Shown here: positions 20,261 to 32,280 of the stretch, piece by piece
Layout of the letters: every line of letters begins with the position of its first letter
Position numbering within the stretch: position 1 is the stretch's first letter
Assembly (NCBI RefSeq): GCF_028372415.1
Contig: NC_092878.1
Coordinates: forward strand, 71,608,704 to 71,672,703
Length of the DNA: 64,000 nt
Direction of reading: 5' to 3'
DNA from: Notamacropus eugenii
Taxonomy: Eukaryota > Chordata > Mammalia > Diprotodontia > Macropodidae
Made by a program: the position numbers and the translations under genes
The notes under the pieces: model-generated
What the model saw: the letters and a program-made list of their open reading frames with translations, nothing else
Told to the model about the DNA's origin: nothing
Database searches by the model: none

Positions 20261-21777
20261 TTGCAATATAGAGAAGAAGGCAAAGAGGATTTTGGAAGGG
20301 GATTCAATCAAAGAGGGAAATTTTATTACTATGGCACTAAACTGATGAACAGTTTCTAAAACTAAATTATATGTAACAGTTTTATATGCAGTCCTCCATT
20401 TTGTTCTTTTTTTAAGCTAAAATGATCTTGTTTTGATGCCGATGTTTATTAAATTCTTAATATAAAAAATATTAAGTGGACTAGCCTAGGTGATTTCTAA
20501 GATTCTTTTCAGATCTAAAGTTTTTGCTTATTATTCAGTAAAGTACAAAAAGTGATGAACTAGTCAGATTATATGTATCTATTAATTTATATGTTATCTT
20601 GTGCTCTGAAATAAGTCCCTGGAAGGATGAGACACTAAGCTCTAGGACACTGGAATTTTCCAAACCCTAGAAGTCTTGTGTTACAGGGGCCTGCAGCATT
20701 AATACGTGTAATATTAGTCACCCTGTCCTCATTCTACTTAAACACAGGAGTATTTGATTCACTGAAACTTACCAGCCTAGAAGTTGGCAAACATTACTAA
20801 AATAGAACCATTTCATTAGCATTGCAAAACTATTGAGATAATAGACTGCCCAGGTGAGTGTACAAAACATACATGTGTTGAAGTTTTACCACTCACAGAG
20901 AGTTTTCCACCACTTATATTGATCTTTTAATTCCATGTTTCATCATGAAACATGAAAGTCACACTTCAAAAAAAAAGTATTTACTTATATAAAAACAGTT
21001 TGCCTTTCAATTAGTCCCATATCAGAAACTAGGGTACTGTTGTCTACTATCAACAAGAATCACACACTTAATATAATATGTCTCTTCTAATAGCTATCAT
21101 TGATGCTGCACTTAGTGATATCAGATACTCTAGGCCTCTCCAATTTTCTTCTTTCTAGGTTGTCCCAGGTAACTCTTGTGCTCATCATTAGTCAATCAAA
21201 TCACTATTTGACTTTCAAACAGTGAATTCAGTGTCCATAGCACTTTGAGCATGACATTTGGGTCAGTGATTTTTCTATGCTGTTTGTTACTGAAGGGATG
21301 TTGTTCTACTGTTAGGGTTTTTTTCCCTCTTGTCTACTTCTGAATCCTTAAGGTTTTGCCTCACGTGTAAAGACTGTACAGTGCTTTTTTCTGGATATGT
21401 AGGATTTTGGCATAATGTGTCATGTCTTTCCTTACAGACTTTTTATCAACAACAACAACAAAAAAAATTAATCAGTTTTCTTTCCTCTGGAGTTCCTCCA
21501 GATTTTCCATATACCACTGAATTAAAAAACCTCCAAATCAGGAACTCTTTGCAACCTGACAAATATAAAAATGGGTCCGTTATTTTTTCTATGTTAATAG
21601 TCTAAAACATTCACTAAAGAAGAAAAAATAAGGGAGACTTTCATTGTTTCTGTGTCAATAGTTAAATACATTCACTAAAGAAAAAAGTGTCAAATCACCA
21701 ATTCAAATTTTTACCTCATTTCTAATGCAACCCCTGCAGTTTGGCTTATTCTTTTTTTACTTCATCATCCTGTCTTA
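20261..21777. other. Intergenic stretch, no gene recognised
   Basis: The only structure seen is an imperfect direct duplication at 21578-21688 with a period of 61 bp (CATTCACTAAAGAA in both units) and a short (CAA)n at 21448-21462. Confidence 0.5.
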
Positions 21778-22038
21778 ATAATAAAAATAATAGTGACATT
21801 TATATGGCATTTACTATATTACAGGCCCTGGACGAGGCATTTTATAATTATCTAATTTGATGATCACAGCAATTCTGAAAGGTAGGTGCTATTATTATCT
21901 TCATTTTACAGATGAGGAAACTGAGCCATATCAAGGTTAAGTGCCTACAGTCACATAGTTAGTAAGTGTCCAAAGCTAAATTTGAGCTCAGATCTTCCTG
22001 ATCCCAGGCACAGCATTCTACCCTCCAAGTCACCTAGC
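21778..22038 (-). repeat. MIR-related core-SINE
   Basis: Near full length: AATAATAGTGACATTTATAT, GGTAGGTGCTATTATTATCT, CATTTTACAGATGAGGAAAC, then GAGCTCAGATCTTCCTGATC and CCAAGTCACCTAGC. Confidence 0.75.
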
Positions 22039-22119
22039 ATTCACTATTTCATAATCATATTTACAAAGGATTAGTGATTTTATAAGTATGTTGAACTTTC
22101 TCAACCAATAGAGCTTTCA

Positions 22120-22255
22120 AACTGTGTATGTCATAGTTACTAACTTGGAGTAGTCTGAATCAAAGAGAAGTTAAGTGACTAAACCAGGGTCAAATGGATA
22201 GTATCAGCAGTGGGATATGAATCCAAGTCTTCCTGACAGCAAGCATATCAAACTA
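22120..22255 (-). repeat. MIR fragment
   Basis: AGAAGTTAAGTGACTAAACC, then GGGATATGAATCCAAGTCTT. Confidence 0.5.
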
Positions 22256-22269
22256 TCTTCTATAACACA

Positions 22270-22890
22270 CTCTCTATATTTTAAAACTCACTGTCTTCTA
22301 ACTATACCCTCTCCAAACCCACTCCTGCTCCAAGCTTCCCTGGTTGTGAGACATCACCATTCATTGAATCCCCTAGCTCCTCATATCAGTGTTGTCCTTG
22401 ACTCAGAACTTTCTCACTCTATGTATACTATATATTCCAAAATCTCTTTCTCCACAACACCTCTTGAATCTATTACTCCCACAACCACCACTTTAACTTG
22501 GGCCCTCATTACCTCCATTTTTCATGACCTCCCCATTGACCTCCCTACTTCAAGTCTGACCCTACCTCTCCTACAAAGCTGAAAATGGAATTTTCCTTAA
22601 GCACAAATGAGACTGTATAAGTTTCCCATTCAATAAAATTCAATAGCTCTAGAATGAAAAATAAACTTCTTTTTTAGTTTTTAAGCCCTTCATGGTCTGG
22701 TTTTCATTGATTGATCTTTATACTTTGTGCAGCAATGCTCCCCTCCCTGCATTCTCTGGTTCAGCAAAATGTGCCTTCTCCCAGTTTTCTATCTATAGTA
22801 CTCCATCTTGTCTCTGTGTGACTATGTATTGTCCAGCCCCGATGTGTGGAAGACATTCCCACTTCATCTTCATTTGAAGATATGTTGAGT
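22270..22890 (+). repeat. L2 LINE, ORF2 3' part and tail
   Basis: The ordered L2 landmarks GTTGTCCTTGACTCAGAAC, GGGCCCTCATTACCTCC, CTGACCCTACCTCTCCTAC, AATAAACTTCTTTTTTAG and CCCTTCATGGTCTGG are present in diverged form. Confidence 0.6.
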
Positions 22891-23432
22891 TTGAGTTGCT
22901 CATGAGTTAACAAGTTGGAGACATCTAATAGTCAATGTTGTATGAATTAAGGAGATAAACTTGTGGTGCATATATGTCTGGAATTCATATATGTAGGTGA
23001 TAGTTGAACGCAAAGGAGCTAGTAAGTCACTAGGAGAAAAGTTATCTTAGGACAAACTTTTCCATGGGAAATAGAACATAAATACTGATCCAGCAAAGGA
23101 AACTGAGCAGTAGCTAGACTGGCAAGAGAACTGGGAAAGAACAGCACATGAGCACCCCCTACTTATACTTATCACCTCTCCTTTGCTCTTGAGCCATCTG
23201 TAGCATTTATTTTTTGGATATTGTGACATTCTAAGATTCTCAACTTTACAGTATTTCCAAAATTCTTCTTGTAAAATAGGATAAGTCTTTCCACTGAAGA
23301 GTAGGTTGGAATCCTAAAAGCTTTGTCCATTTCCCCAAATGCATTTGAATTTTCTTTCTTTCTCCCATTCAGTTCAGGGTCAAATTTATTTTCTTATACA
23401 GTGCAGTACGTGGAGGAATGAGGAAGAAGGGG

Positions 23433-23435
<3 letters not shown>
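22891..23435. other. Intergenic stretch, no gene recognised
   Basis: No repeat or coding signal identified. Confidence 0.4.

Positions 23436-23503
<68 letters not shown>
23436..23503. repeat. (GA)n microsatellite
   Basis: Uninterrupted GA, about 34 units. Confidence 0.95.
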
Positions 23504-23506
<3 letters not shown>

Positions 23507-23689
23507 TAATCTGGGCAAACTGGTCATCTGTTTACAGATGACACTCTAAATAAAAGATTTTTTTCGTTAATTCCAAATATATGAAAGACATTTAAATAGG
23601 AAAGAGATTAGACTTATTTTGCTAGGATTCAAATAATAAGCAATGAAACAACAGCTAAATATTGTAGAAAAGTATAAATTTGATCTTGA

Positions 23690-23900
23690 TTTTAATAAAC
23701 TACATCCTATCAGTTAGAGCTTGCCAAAATTCAAATTAGTTTCCTCAGGATGGAGTGGGTATCTCACTATCATAAGTATAGAGTCCGTTGATGAGAAACC
23801 ACCTGGTACGGCTACATGTAAGGGATTCTTGTACAGATTCAAGCTGGATTAAATGACACTACAAAGGCCTTCCAACTCTGAAATTCAGTGGTTCTGTGTA
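23690..23900 (+). repeat. CR1/L3 LINE 3' end
   Basis: Same tail as 14575: CAGTTAGAGCTTGCCAAAAT, then TTCAAGCTGGATTAAATGAC, then GGCCTTCCAACTCTGAAATT. Confidence 0.55.
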
Positions 23901-23954
23901 AAACTGATGTCATCTAGATTCATATTGTCCAAGAGTCTAATTTTAAGATTTAAT

Positions 23955-24320
23955 GTTTTGGGAGAGACAGTGTAATATAGTGGAAGGCTGGCACTGAGTT
24001 CAGTTCATCTGCTTGAATAGTCTCCATCCTCTTCTCTGTTTCCTGGCCTCCCTAGTTTCCTAGTTAAAAAAATCACATCTTTTATAAGTCTTTCTTGATC
24101 CTTCTTAAGACTAGTGCCTTCCTTCTGTTGATTATCTCTAATTTATCATGTACATATCTTACTTGTATATAGTTGTTTGCTTATTGTCTCTGTCCTTAGA
24201 CCATGAGGTCTTTGAGAGCACGGACTGTCTTAAATGTCTTTGTATCTCCAGTTCTTAGCACAGTACAAGCACATAGTAGGTACCTGATAAATATTTAATG
24301 ATTGACTCAGTAACTGACTG
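23955..24320 (+). repeat. Short MIR fragment followed by L2 3' end
   Basis: MIR-like ACAGTGTAATATAGTGGAAG sits at 23955-24010. The L2 tail follows: ACCATGAGGTCTTTGAGAGC, GTATCTCCAGTTCTTAGCAC, CATAGTAGGTACCTGATAAA and an AATGATTGACTCAG end. Confidence 0.6.
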
Positions 24321-25261
24321 AGTAGAAGGAAGTTCCACACTGAGATTCCCCAAAATAAGGTCAAAACCAAAAATATAAAAGGTCCATGATTTCTCCAGCA
24401 AGACATGTCACAGTTCATCCAAGTTTTATGAGTTGTCTACTACTTAAAATTTTGTCACCTAGTAATCAACTTTCTGGTGGAAAAGTTCTATCTAAACTTA
24501 GATAAGCTACTATTTAGACAACAAATTCATAGTCCATTCCCAGCCCCATATGAAAAATCTGTCTATTGCATTATAATCTTCCATGTTTGGACTCTGCTGA
24601 CATAGTATTAAAGAATCCAGAACCATCTTTGGGGACAATGAAGCATCAGAGAAGGAATTCATTAGACTATGTTTTCAGCTAGAGAATGAGTCCATCCAAT
24701 TAGTCTTTTGGACAAACAGTTTTTGGCTTAATAAAATTTTATTTGGAAGCAGGAGTACTTCGATCTGACTCTATGCCCCAATTAGAAGCTTCTTTTAGAA
24801 GGAAATGCACAGTAGTTTTAAAAACTAATCCTTAGATTATTTGCCCTTCTCTGAAATCGTTTAAGCAGTAAATAAGGTTACCATTAAAGTAGAAAACTTT
24901 AATTAATTATGGGAACTTTCTTTTATAACAAGTGTCTTTTTTCTAATCTTAAAGAGATGGCAACTGCATGATAGCTAAAGCTTAACAATACATAGGCTAC
25001 ATAGTTGAAATTAGAAATCAGGATTGCTAAATGTCACATATTTTATTTCTGGAACCACGCCTTAGCCCTTCTGGTTAGAATAAAACTTTTTTAGAGTCTA
25101 TGTACTACAAGCTTGTTCTTCAAAGATATAGAATCACTTTCATGACGTAATGAGACATCAGTTGTACTTTCCTTGAGAGCATAATTCTAAATAGATTTCA
25201 TGTTTCTTATTGTATAGCTTTTCCTATAATACAAAGTTTCAGTTGATCAATTGATTTATCA
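24321..25261. other. Intergenic stretch, no gene recognised
   Basis: AT-rich with stops in all frames. No repeat confidently identified. Confidence 0.5.
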
Positions 25262-25735
25262 GTCAGTGGTGGTGATTGTTGTCCTTCATTCTCAAAGAAG
25301 ACCAATATGACATCACCATGATAAAGTGAAGTTTCAATGTGTACAACTGTGACTGATTAGACCAATATGAGCTCGGAATGCTCTACCACAAATTGGGCAC
25401 ATAGTCCACATGAACATTTGGGGTGGTTACTCCAAAACTGCACATCCTACATTTCCTTTGTGCTGTTTCAATTCTGCTTTGCTCCTAGAACACAACAACT
25501 TTTCTGATGTATGCCTGCCATGCAGAGCCATCCAATGCCAGTGACTCCCATGTCACACAATCAAATCTAATATTCTTGAGAGAGACCTTAAGAGTGACCT
25601 TGTATCTCTTCTTCTGACCACCATGTGATCACCTACCCCTTGAGAGTTCTCCATATATATAGTTTTTTTTTTGGCAAGCTTACATTTTGCATTCAAACAA
25701 CATGGCCAGGCAATCGGAGTTGCGCTCTCAGTAAA
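25262..25735 (-). mobile_element. Non-LTR retrotransposon ORF end with C2H2-like finger
   Basis: Read on the minus strand, the sequence encodes a protein end containing CPICGRAFRAHIGLISH followed by SCTH, a C-x2-C-x12-H-x3-H arrangement, close to the element's 3' end (plus-strand 25325-25395). It aligns base by base with 34265-34685. This finger at the end of the polyprotein is a feature I associate with an abundant vertebrate LINE, but the clade was not assigned. The reading frame is broken upstream. The 3' tail TTGTTGTCCTTCATTCTC at 25276 is shared with the type B SINEs. Confidence 0.6.
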
Positions 25736-26010
25736 CATTTATGAAGCACTCTGTTAGATACTGAGGAGTAAAGAGAACAGATGAAACAAATCCCACCCTG
25801 AAAGAACTTACATTCTACTGGAAGAGAGGCATACAAATATCAAAATATTCAGAATCTATCTATCTGTCTATCTATCTATCTATCTACACACAAGAAAAAT
25901 GCCAAATAAACATAAGGTAGTTAGGAAGGGAAGATACTAGCAGCTGAGAGGATGGGGAAAATGTCATGTAGAAGGTAGTACTTCAATTGCACCTTTTCCC
26001 CCTAAATCTT
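25736..26010. repeat. Unassigned mammalian repeat with (TATC)n
   Basis: GAAGCACTCTGTTAGATACT, then AAAGAACTTACATTCTACTG, is the diverged form of the repeat also at 29970 and 44905. A TATC array sits at 25856-25886. Confidence 0.5.
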
Positions 26011-26279
26011 TATATCTTTATTTTTCAAATAAATTTTTATCAAATTTTTACATCACCAGAATTTTTCTCAATATCCTTAAACTTAATATCCATCCAAGAT
26101 CCTATGGGCTTTGACTCATTTCTTCAGTAACTGATAGACTTAAAAAAAAAAAAAGACTGGAATATGTATGAATTGTACATTGGGCTTTATTTTCACTTTT
26201 AGTGTTATAGAGATTTACTTACTCTTTTAGAAAGTGTTTGCTCTTAATATTGGACCTCTTGAACCTTAATATTATATTT

Positions 26280-27149
26280 ATAAACCTAGAATATTCATTT
26301 ATCAAGAAGTGGTCTACTCCCTTTTACATCTTCCTTTTTTCCTACATTGTCTTAAAATGTTCTTTTAATTATCTTCAGGATTTTCTACCAGTTTCAACTT
26401 GTTTTGAATTTTAGCTTTTTTGAAACTATTCTTAAACAGTGTTATCCTGTTTTTTTCTTTCCTTGTCCAAAACACATCCTTTAACACCAAAGTAAGTTGG
26501 TCAATGATTGCCCTATGTATTCCCTTCTAGCACTTTAGATAACTTTGATTATTCTTCCAGATCAGAACCATTTCTGTCAACAGAATTTTATTCATGAAAT
26601 AATACCATCCCTCTAGCAACACCCCACTTAAAATTTTAGACCATGGAATCCTAAATATTTTTTCTGTGAACTTTGAAAAATATTCTCTGCTTTTCTGTCA
26701 AGAATTATAAGATTAAATGGTTATTTCTTCCCAATTTTCCCATACATTTAAATTCCAAAGAAAGTTCCTTCTAATTGGTCAGAATCAAGTCTATAATAGC
26801 AGTCAGTTTGATTCATCACCTCTTCTACCTTTGAGGAAATTCAAATTTTATCAGCTCTTTGTGGAAGAAAGTTTTAGAAAATATTCAGAGAATTGAAATC
26901 TTATACAACAACAACATTATGCTTCATTGCCAAATTTTTATTTTTCCTAAATTCATTATACCTTTCTTCCTTCAAGTTGGGTGGCCATTAGCACATTCTT
27001 ACCAAAATAACTCTTTTGTTTCTCCTTCTACTAAACATTGATCCAGTGTTTTCTACCATACTTACCTCATTTGGTTTCTGAATTTCCTCATATAAATATA
27101 TGTTGTAAATATACCGTGCTATTCCAACACTCCTTCTATCCTTTCCTTT
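26280..27149 (-). repeat. CR1/L3 LINE, endonuclease-coding part
   Basis: The plus strand shows antisense CR1/L3 landmarks such as GGTCAGAATCAAGTCTATAA, TTGATTCATCACCTCTTCTA and ACCTTTGAGGAAATTCA, paralleling 63520-63680. It is cut at 27149 by a HAL1 insertion and resumes at 29825. Confidence 0.55.
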
Positions 27150-27749
27150 GGAAAATGGTAAACTGGTGTTACCAAGATGGTGGAGTAGAAAGATACATAT
27201 ACTCCAGCACTTCCCTCATAGCCCACAAAATACCTGTGAAAAAATGATTCTCAATAAATTCTAGAGCAGCAGAAGCCACAGAACAAGAGTGAAAGAGGAT
27301 TCCAGCCAAAAGTAATCTTGAAGGCTGACAGGAAAGGTCTATCTCACAGGACACTGAGCAGAACAGAGCCCAGCCCTGGCAATGCAGCACTGGGAGGAAC
27401 AGGACCTGAATAGACCTCCAGGGCAGAATTCCCAGCAAGGAGGACCCCAGATTCCTCAACCCACAAATGACAAAGAAAGCTCCAAAGGTCAGTGTGGGAG
27501 GGCTTTCCCAGCTGGGAGAGAGGGGCACAGGGTTCCCCTAGCACTGCTCCCAGGTGGCAGCAGCAGTGGACAGTGGGTGGCTATGTGTAAGCAGACTGGG
27601 TCCATTGTCCAGGCAGCTCAGCTTAAAGCCTCTGGCGGAATTGAGCAGCTAATCTGAATCTCAGCCTTGAGCAGGGCACTGGGGAGAGGAGAAGCACTAG
27701 GACCCTCCTCTTGACAGAGAACTCAGAAGTCAAGTAACTAGCTGGGAAA

Positions 27750-28770
27750 ATGGCTAAAAAAGGGGATAAAAATAAAGACCATAGAAAGTTACTTTCTTGG
27801 TGAGTATGTGTCTCCTTCCATCCTTTTAGTCATCTAGTAAGAACTAGGCATACTGTCAAGGCCTCTGCCTCGAGTACCTCCAAAATGAATATGAAATGGG
27901 TTCAGGCCATAGAAGAGCTTGAAAAACATGTCAGCAGCTTGTTAAAAGAGAACAAAAAAAATGCTGAGGAAAATAACACCTTTAAAAAGAGGCTAACTCA
28001 ATTGGAAAAAGAGGTTTAAAAAGCCAATGAGGAGAAGGAGTCTTTAAAAAGCAGAATTAGCCAAATGGAAGAGAAGGTTCAAAAGCTCAATGAACAAAAC
28101 AGTTTTTTTAAAAGAGAGAATCAAGTTCAGTGAAGCTAATGACTATGAGATAAACCAAGAAGTTAGAAAACAAAACCAAAAATTTGAAAAAATAGAAGAT
28201 AATGTGAAACATCTCATTGGAAAAACAATGGACATGGAAAATAGATCCAGGAGAAATAATTTAAAAATTATGGTACTACCTGAAAATCATGATTAAAAAA
28301 AGATCCTAGACATTATCTTCCATGAAATTATCAAGGAAAATTGCCCTGATATTCTAGAACCAGAGGGCAAAATAAATAGTGAATGAATCCACAGATCACC
28401 TCTTGAAAGAGACCCCAAAAGAGAAACTCCTAGGAATATTGTGGCCAAATTTCAGAGTTCCCAAGTCAAGGAGAAAATATTGCAAGCAGCTAGAAAGAAA
28501 CAATTTGAGTATTGTGGAAATACAATCAGAATAACAAAGGATCTGACAGCTTCTGCATTAAGGGATCAAAGAGGTTGGAATCGGATATTCCAGAAGTCCC
28601 AGGAACTGAGATTAAAACCAAGAATCACCTACCCAGCAAAACTGAGTATACTACTTCAAGGGAATAAATTGTCATTCAATATTATGGAGGACTTTCAAGC
28701 ATTCATGATGAAAAGACCAGAACTGAATAGAAAATTTGACTTTCAAATACAAGAAGCAAGAGAAGTATGA
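27750..28770 (+). pseudogene. HAL1 ORF1, broken
   Basis: The start MAKKGDKNKDHRKLLSW shows an early frameshift relative to MPRKGK...TIEGYFLG. The coiled-coil part survives in pieces. The RRM begins at NRSRRNNLKIMVLPENHD (about 28240-28295). The C-terminal domain is the longest open part (28441-28770), containing QVKEKILQAARKKQFEYCG and PRITYPAKLSILLQGNK, both typical of L1 ORF1. The frame ends at FDFQIQEAREV. Confidence 0.85.
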
Positions 28771-28900
28771 AAAGGTAAACAGGAAAGAGAAATCATAAAA
28801 GCCTTTCTAAAGCTGAACTGTTTACATTCCTACATGAAAAGATAATATTTCTAACTCTTGAGATTTTTCTCAGTATTTGGGTAGTTGGAGGGATTATATA

Positions 28901-28952
28901 CACACACACACACACACACACACATACACACACATACACACACACACACATA
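28901..28952. repeat. (CA)n microsatellite in HAL1 3' UTR
   Basis: CA array with CATA interruptions. It lies at the same place in the element as the array at 61929-61967. Confidence 0.95.
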
Positions 28953-29824
28953 GAGAAAGAGAGTACAGGTTGAGTTGAATCAGAAGAAATGATATCCATT
29001 AAAAATAAAATAAAAATTAAGGGGTGAGGGAGGAAAATATTGGGAGGAGAAATGGAGAAATGAAATGGGACAGGCCATAACTCATAAAAGAGATAAAAAA
29101 TCTTGTTCAATGGAGGAGAAAAGGGAGAAGGTGAGAGGGGAAAAGTGAAGCTTACCCTCTTCATCTATGGCTTGAGGAGGGAATAACCTCCTCCCTAAAT
29201 TTGGTATGAAAATCTCTCTTACAATACAGAAAAGTAGGGGAGAAGGGGACAAGTGTGGTAAGGGAGTGATAGAAGGGAGGGCAAATGGGAGAAGAGAGTA
29301 ACTACAAGCAAACACTTTTGGGAAGGGACAATGTCAAATGAGAGAATAAAAAAAGGAGGGGGACAGGGTGGGCTAGAGGGCAATATAGTTAGTATTACAC
29401 AACATAATTTTTATGGAAGTCTTTAGCAAAGCTACACATGTATAGCCTGTATTGAATTGCTTACCTTCTCAGTGGGGATGGGGAGGGAGGGAGAGAGGGA
29501 GGGAGAGAAGTTGGAATTCAAAGTATTAGAAATGAATGTTGATAATTATTATTGCATATAACTGGGAAATAACATAGGTAATGAGGTATAGAATTTTATC
29601 TTCCCTACAAGAAAAGAGAGAAGGTGGGGATGAGAGAAGGGAGGGTGTGATAGGAGCAAGGGTACATTGAGGGAAGGGGTAATCAGAATGCAAGACATTA
29701 TGGGGTGGGAGGAGGGGAGAGATGGGGAGAAAAATTGTAACTCAAAATTTTGTGGAAATGAATGTTGAAATCTAAAAATAAATATATAAATACAATTTTT
29801 TTAAAAAAAGGAATAAGTTAAACC

Positions 29825-29960
29825 CTTCCATTGTCATATTCAGGCCATGAATCCTGTTTTGCCAAGGCACCCAGGTCTTAGTGATGCTTATTACATACAA
29901 TTTACCTCCCTACAGTGTACTCTCTAGTATCTATTATTTCTTTTACTTATTCATTGTTCA
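29825..29960 (-). repeat. CR1/L3 LINE, continuation after HAL1
   Basis: GTCATATTCAGGCCATGAAT, then GCACCCAGGTCTTAGTGATG, continues the CR1/L3 cut at 27149. The window's end at 63970 shows the same segment. Confidence 0.5.
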
Positions 29961-29969
29961 TTTCCACAA

Positions 29970-30125
29970 ATAAATCAGTCCCAAGCCTTTATTAAGTATT
30001 TATTATGTGTCAAGAACTATGTGAACACTAAAGTTACAAAGCCAAAAAAAAAAAAAAGTTCCTACCATCAAGGAGCTTAAACTCTATGGGGAAACAGCAT
30101 ATACATAAGTAAGTAAAATATTCAT
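29970..30125. repeat. Unassigned mammalian repeat
   Basis: TTTATTAAGTATTTATTATG, CAAGAACTATGTGAACACTA, then CATCAAGGAGCTTAAACTCT and ATGGGGAAACAGCATATA. Confidence 0.6.
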
Positions 30126-31914
30126 CCGAAGTCATTGGCATTATGATTATCCCCATTCTTGGATATATTCTCATAAATTACTAGGACACTCCCCTGATAT
30201 TGTTCATCTTGTGTCCTACCTGCTGGTATGTATGGTATCTGGATTAGCTGATCTGTGAAGGCAGTTGTCTCCTCCATCCTCCCTCTCTTTTGAATTAACA
30301 ACATTTTACTGTTAACCAAATAAAATGCTTATAGCATGTTTTTCTAATGAATGATGATAATAGATAAAAGAAAGTGAATAGCATTCTGTGATTGCCCTGA
30401 ATGCATGCTAAATTGTCAATTAAAATCTCTTATAGAATTGATTCTTTTTCCCCCAGTTCAGATTCAACAAAGTATACTCACTTTTTCTGGACTTTAATGA
30501 ACTAGTCACATAATACTCCTGGGATACTATCATATTTATTTCTATATCCCCACCCCCCACATTTGTGGAAGAAAAATCCATTTTTCTAAATTTCTTTCCC
30601 GCACCACCTCCTTATGTTTCTGCATTGAAACATCAATCACATTGCTAGAAAAGATTTCTCTATGTAGAACATGCCTTGTATTTGCAAATAAATAGTTAAG
30701 GTACACCTGGATGTTATCACTGACTGAGCAGTGCAGTCATCACTCTTTCTTAGCTATCTACATTGTTATCCCTAGTTCTACCCTAAGGGTTCAGGTTTTC
30801 ACAAAGCTTTCAACACCCTCTCACTATATGACACTTTCAAATTCATAGAAATATTTAAACAGTGAATTGTAACTACATCTGCCTGTTCCTTCTTTCCTAA
30901 AATATAGGATTGCAGTATAACCACACACACCCACTTCTGGGTCCAGGTGAGCTAGGATGCTTGCCATCTCATTTTCTTTCTTTTTTTTTCTATTTCATTT
31001 TCAAGGGGCCTCTGACTCTGGAGCCATGAATTTAGCTCAGATTCAGTCTTGAGTGATCCTAGTAGTCATAGAAGGAAGTTAAGTGCTTTCTCTGACTCTT
31101 TATATTAGCACTAGGAGCCCTGAGGAAAATCACTTACAGTTTAGGGTTGCCTCATTTCACCAAAAGGAAATTGAAAGAACTTAACATGCAATGTAAATTA
31201 GCTTTGGCAAATTGTTCATTTATTCTGCACAAAAGAAAATGGCAAAAAAGAGATAATAATAAAGTAGTGACTTCTAACTACTAATATATTTGTTTCAAAT
31301 GGCAAAACAAAAGAAGATATTTTGTGAAACTACCAATTCAGCGTTCACCTTCATGTAGGCTTTTCACTTACCAATCTCTTTGTCTTCTAGAAAGCTAGGT
31401 CAGAAATTAAACATATAGTCCCACCAGAAGTCATCTTCTCTAAGAATCACTATAGAAGCTGCAGAAGAGCATCTTCTAAGCTCCTGAGCTTCCAAAGTAC
31501 CCACTCTTGAAAAGCCCATCTCTCTTGATTACTATTTGGGAAAAGCTTAAAAAGAACCAGGGCATGAGCTCGTGATTCAAGTTCATATGGATGAGCACCT
31601 GCTCTAACGGTCATGTGCAACATCATTTCTGTGAAGGCGAGAGAAACCTCAGAAATTAAAAATATACACATTTCTCACAAACAGAAGAATCAGAGAAGAG
31701 AGTGCTGGAGAGGAGTTTCAATTTTTTAAATGATATAGTATATTCCCTACCACAATAATCATGGGGGGAAGGAGCCCAAGGAGCTACTAAAAATTTCCTG
31801 TGTCATCCCCAAGCACCTGGTCCTGTAGCAAAGAGCTAGAATCCACCAGAAAGGGCCCAAGGTCATGAAGACTAAGGGGAGAAAATTCATCTGTTTACTT
31901 CTGTCATAAGTGAA
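30126..31914. other. Intergenic stretch, no gene recognised
   Basis: About 1.8 kb without a confident repeat or coding signal. Open frames here are under 75 codons and look random. Confidence 0.5.
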
Positions 31915-32065
31915 TCATAGATTAATAGCCAAAAGGGACCTTAGACTTTATCTACTTCAATGTTTTCACTTTATAAATGAGGAATTAAAATCAAGAGAAG
32001 TCAAATAATTTGCCCAAAGCCATCCAGGGAGTAAGTGAAAGAATTGAAACCAACAGTTTTGGGAC
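31915..32065 (-). repeat. MIR fragment
   Basis: CACTTTATAAATGAGGAATT, then ATTTGCCCAAAGCCATCCAG. Confidence 0.5.
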
Positions 32066-32194
32066 TCTAAAGCTGAAACTTTAAAAGAAACTCTAAACAT
32101 GACCATTAATAAGAAATTACTCAAAATAGTCTGAAATTTCAAATCAGTAAAGGGGAATACAAAAGAGGAAAACTCCTTGAAGGTAAATAAATAT

Positions 32195-32280
32195 GTCTCA
32201 ATTTATTTTCATCTCTGACAGTGTTCAGCAAAGTGCATCACAAATAGCAGGTGTGCAATAAATATTTGTCAATTAGTTTA
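32195..32280 (+). repeat. L2 3' end
   Basis: TTCAGCAAAGTGCATCACAA, then GCAGGTGTGCAATAAATATT. Confidence 0.5.

Larger units (their letters stand above)
27165..29809 (+). mobile_element. Complete but decayed HAL1 (half-L1) element
   Basis: The order is a 5' UTR starting GGTGTTACCAAGATGGTGG, ORF1 (27750-28770), and a 3' UTR of about 1 kb with a (CA)n, ending at AAAATTTTGTGGAAATGAAT and an A-rich tail. No reverse transcriptase or endonuclease sequence is present. The same 5' and 3' ends occur in the copy at 60030, so the short structure is not a local deletion. The flanks GGAAAATGGTAAACT (27150-27164) and GGAATAAGTTAAACC (29810-29824) match at 11 of 15 positions, fitting an old target-site duplication. 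HAL1 elements are known in mammals, including opossum, and depend on L1 enzymes. Confidence 0.8.

Noticed and set aside
22217-22582. 121-codon plus-strand frame as a gene
   Set aside because: It coincides with a decayed L2 LINE and has no recognisable gene similarity beyond that.
28793-29315. Minus-strand frames of 123 and 77 codons
   Set aside because: They are antisense to the HAL1 3' UTR, and the longer one contains the (CA)n translation; no independent support.
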